NCBI GenBank assembly: GCA_024655865.1
Contig: JANLFM010000019.1
Location: forward strand, 1-25,108
Length of the DNA stretch: 25,108 bases
Source: Caldisericota bacterium
GTDB lineage: Bacteria > Caldisericota > JANLFM01
Direction: 5' to 3'
Under the pieces are notes generated by a model that saw nothing but the letters and a program-made list of their open reading frames with translations, was not told where the DNA came from and ran no database searches. Positions 23,826-25,108 of this stretch are shown one piece after another. A program made the position numbers and the translations under genes. Position 1 is the stretch's first letter, and each line of letters starts with the position of its first letter.

Positions 23826-25108
23826 TTTTATCCTCCTCAAGGATATAAACGTGGAGCGCCTCTTTCGTCTCCTCGCTGATTTTAAAGGAATCGCTAACCT
23901 CTAAGCCAACAATGCAGGCAATTTCCTTTCCCACAGAAATTAAAGGCCAGCTCAACCTTTTCTCCCTGGGGATTTTGCGATCCACGAAGAAGTCCTGAAG
24001 CTTCTTTTCAAATTTAGACCCCAATGGGCGAAAGAGATCGCCAGGTTTCCAGAACCTGAGGGTTAATTCCCTTATACCTTTTGTATCCAGAAAGGAATGG
24101 CCCGGTTTAAAGTCCACCATTTTTTTCTCGATCCACTGGGCCACGATCTTCCTTCCGTCAGGAATGGTGAGTGAAATGGGGGGATTCAAGGCAGTCTCAA
24201 AATCCTGAAAGGTTACGAGTTCCTGCTTTCTCAGTTCCAGGAAGCGGTAACCCCTCACGACCTCAAAATCACCCAGAAGAAATCTTTTTCCCACGTTTTT
24301 GGATAACAGTTCCCTGATGCTTTCTATTTCCTGGAAGCTCGCCTGATTGAACTTCTCTTGGAGGAGGAGCTGGATCACCCTGCGTTCTAAGGCCACGGGG
24401 TAATCCTTCAATTTCAGGGAAATCAGGAGCGAGTCCCCCTCCCTTTTTACAACTTCCGGAAGGAGGCTCTTTGCCTGTTCGAGGAGATAGCGGTTTTCAC
24501 CCTCAAGGACCATGCTGGAGCGGAGAATCCCTTCCTTAGCTTGAGGGAAGTAATTCAGGATCTCAGGAAGAAGGCAGTTGCGCAAAATGTTCCTGGGGTT
24601 AATGGGCTGGTAATTGGTGGGGTCTTCCCGAAATTGGATTCCCCTTTCCCTGCAGTAATTTACGGTCTCCTCGTGCCAGTGAAAGAGCAAAGGGTGAATT
24701 GCCCCTCTTCTTTCATCGTAAAGGGGAATGCCTTTCAAACCATCAGTTCCGGCTCCATTGATTAAGCGCCAGAGAATGGTCTCTACCTGGTCGTCGGCCG
24801 TATGCCCCAGGGCAATCCAATCCAGGGCAAGCTCATCCTTGAGCCGAAAGAGGAAATCCATGCGCTCCAGGCGGCAGGCCTCCTCCAGAGAAAGACCTTC
24901 TTTTTCTTTCCTTTCGAGCACTTTTCCCTTTGCGGAATAAAAGGGGAGGTTAAGCTGGGCACACAGACGGGAAACGAACTCCCGATCCTCTCCGGATTCC
25001 GGCCTGATCTCGTGGTCAAAATGGGCCACATAAATTTTGAACCCGTATTCTGACTCCAGAAGGGAAAAGAGCAATGAACAGGAATCCGCCCCTCCGGAAA
25101 CTCCCACC
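23794..25108 (-). CDS. tilS: tRNA(Ile)-lysidine synthase, N-terminus beyond window edge
   Basis: TilS attaches lysine to C34 of tRNA-Ile(CAU), changing its codon from AUG to AUA. The visible 438 codons begin inside the ATP-pyrophosphatase loop VGVSGGADSCSLLF, so roughly 20-30 N-terminal residues and the true start are off the right edge. GLSLEEACRLERMDFL, ALGHTADDQVETILWRLINGAGTDGLKGI and PINPRNILRNCLLPEI follow, all standard for the TilS catalytic core. The C-terminal domain includes LTLRFWKPGDLFRPLGS and KLQDFFVDRKIPREKR with SVGKEIACIVGLEVSDSFK, as in full-length two-domain TilS. The gene overlaps hpt by 32 bases. No internal stop or frameshift was seen. Confidence 0.95.
   Translation of the reverse strand, partial: VGVSGGADSCSLLFSLLESEYGFKIYVAHFDHEIRPESGEDREFVSRLCAQLNLPFYSAKGKVLERKEKEGLSLEEACRLERMDFLFRLKDELALDWIALGHTADDQVETILWRLINGAGTDGLKGIPLYDERRGAIHPLLFHWHEETVNYCRERGIQFREDPTNYQPINPRNILRNCLLPEILNYFPQAKEGILRSSMVLEGENRYLLEQAKSLLPEVVKREGDSLLISLKLKDYPVALERRVIQLLLQEKFNQASFQEIESIRELLSKNVGKRFLLGDFEVVRGYRFLELRKQELVTFQDFETALNPPISLTIPDGRKIVAQWIEKKMVDFKPGHSFLDTKGIRELTLRFWKPGDLFRPLGSKFEKKLQDFFVDRKIPREKRLSWPLISVGKEIACIVGLEVSDSFKISEETKEALHVYILEEDKNERAHREDID

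Overview
The window is about 25.1 kb of bacterial chromosome of moderate GC content. It is densely coded, mostly on the minus strand, with very short or overlapping gene junctions and frequent GTG/TTG starts. The order tilS-hpt-ftsH-folE-folP, the S-layer-homology (SLH) protein, the lipoprotein-type solute binder and a bacillithiol-type deacetylase suggest a Firmicutes-like bacterium or a related deep-branching, possibly thermophilic or anaerobic lineage. No 16S rRNA or other decisive marker is present, so this is inference. I see no phage, insertion sequence, CRISPR array or toxin-antitoxin module.

Left end (1-4300): a broken tRNA-Val(CAC) whose T-arm is inverted lies at the contig edge. Next come a class I aminotransferase and a vitamin B12 uptake operon (binding lipoprotein, permease, ATPase). 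The operon is transcribed leftward from a good sigma70-type promoter through a clear cobalamin riboswitch.

Centre left (4300-7410): one rightward gene encodes a 958-residue secreted protein with about five DUF11-type repeats and three SLH modules. It ends at a strong hairpin that probably terminates both converging transcription units.

Centre (7429-12210): a leftward operon reads sucC-sucD-purine nucleoside phosphorylase-pyrimidine nucleoside phosphorylase-site-2-protease-like metalloprotease. It joins succinyl-CoA/ADP-ATP chemistry with nucleoside salvage.

Centre right (12254-21271): ten leftward genes overlap or nearly abut, so they look like one transcript: folE, folP, a QueT-family membrane protein, a nitrilase-type amidase, nadE, a PP2C-like phosphatase with an extracytoplasmic beta-propeller, an MBL-fold hydrolase, a family 2 glycosyltransferase, a BshB-type deacetylase, and a large protein that resembles BshC only distantly. 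The amidase and nadE look like a split glutamine-dependent NAD synthetase. The last three genes mimic the glycosyltransferase/deacetylase/cysteine-adding logic of bacillithiol synthesis but use a different glycosyltransferase class. This is the best candidate for an undescribed pathway here.

Right end (21337-25108): ftsH, hpt and the truncated tilS gene, all leftward.
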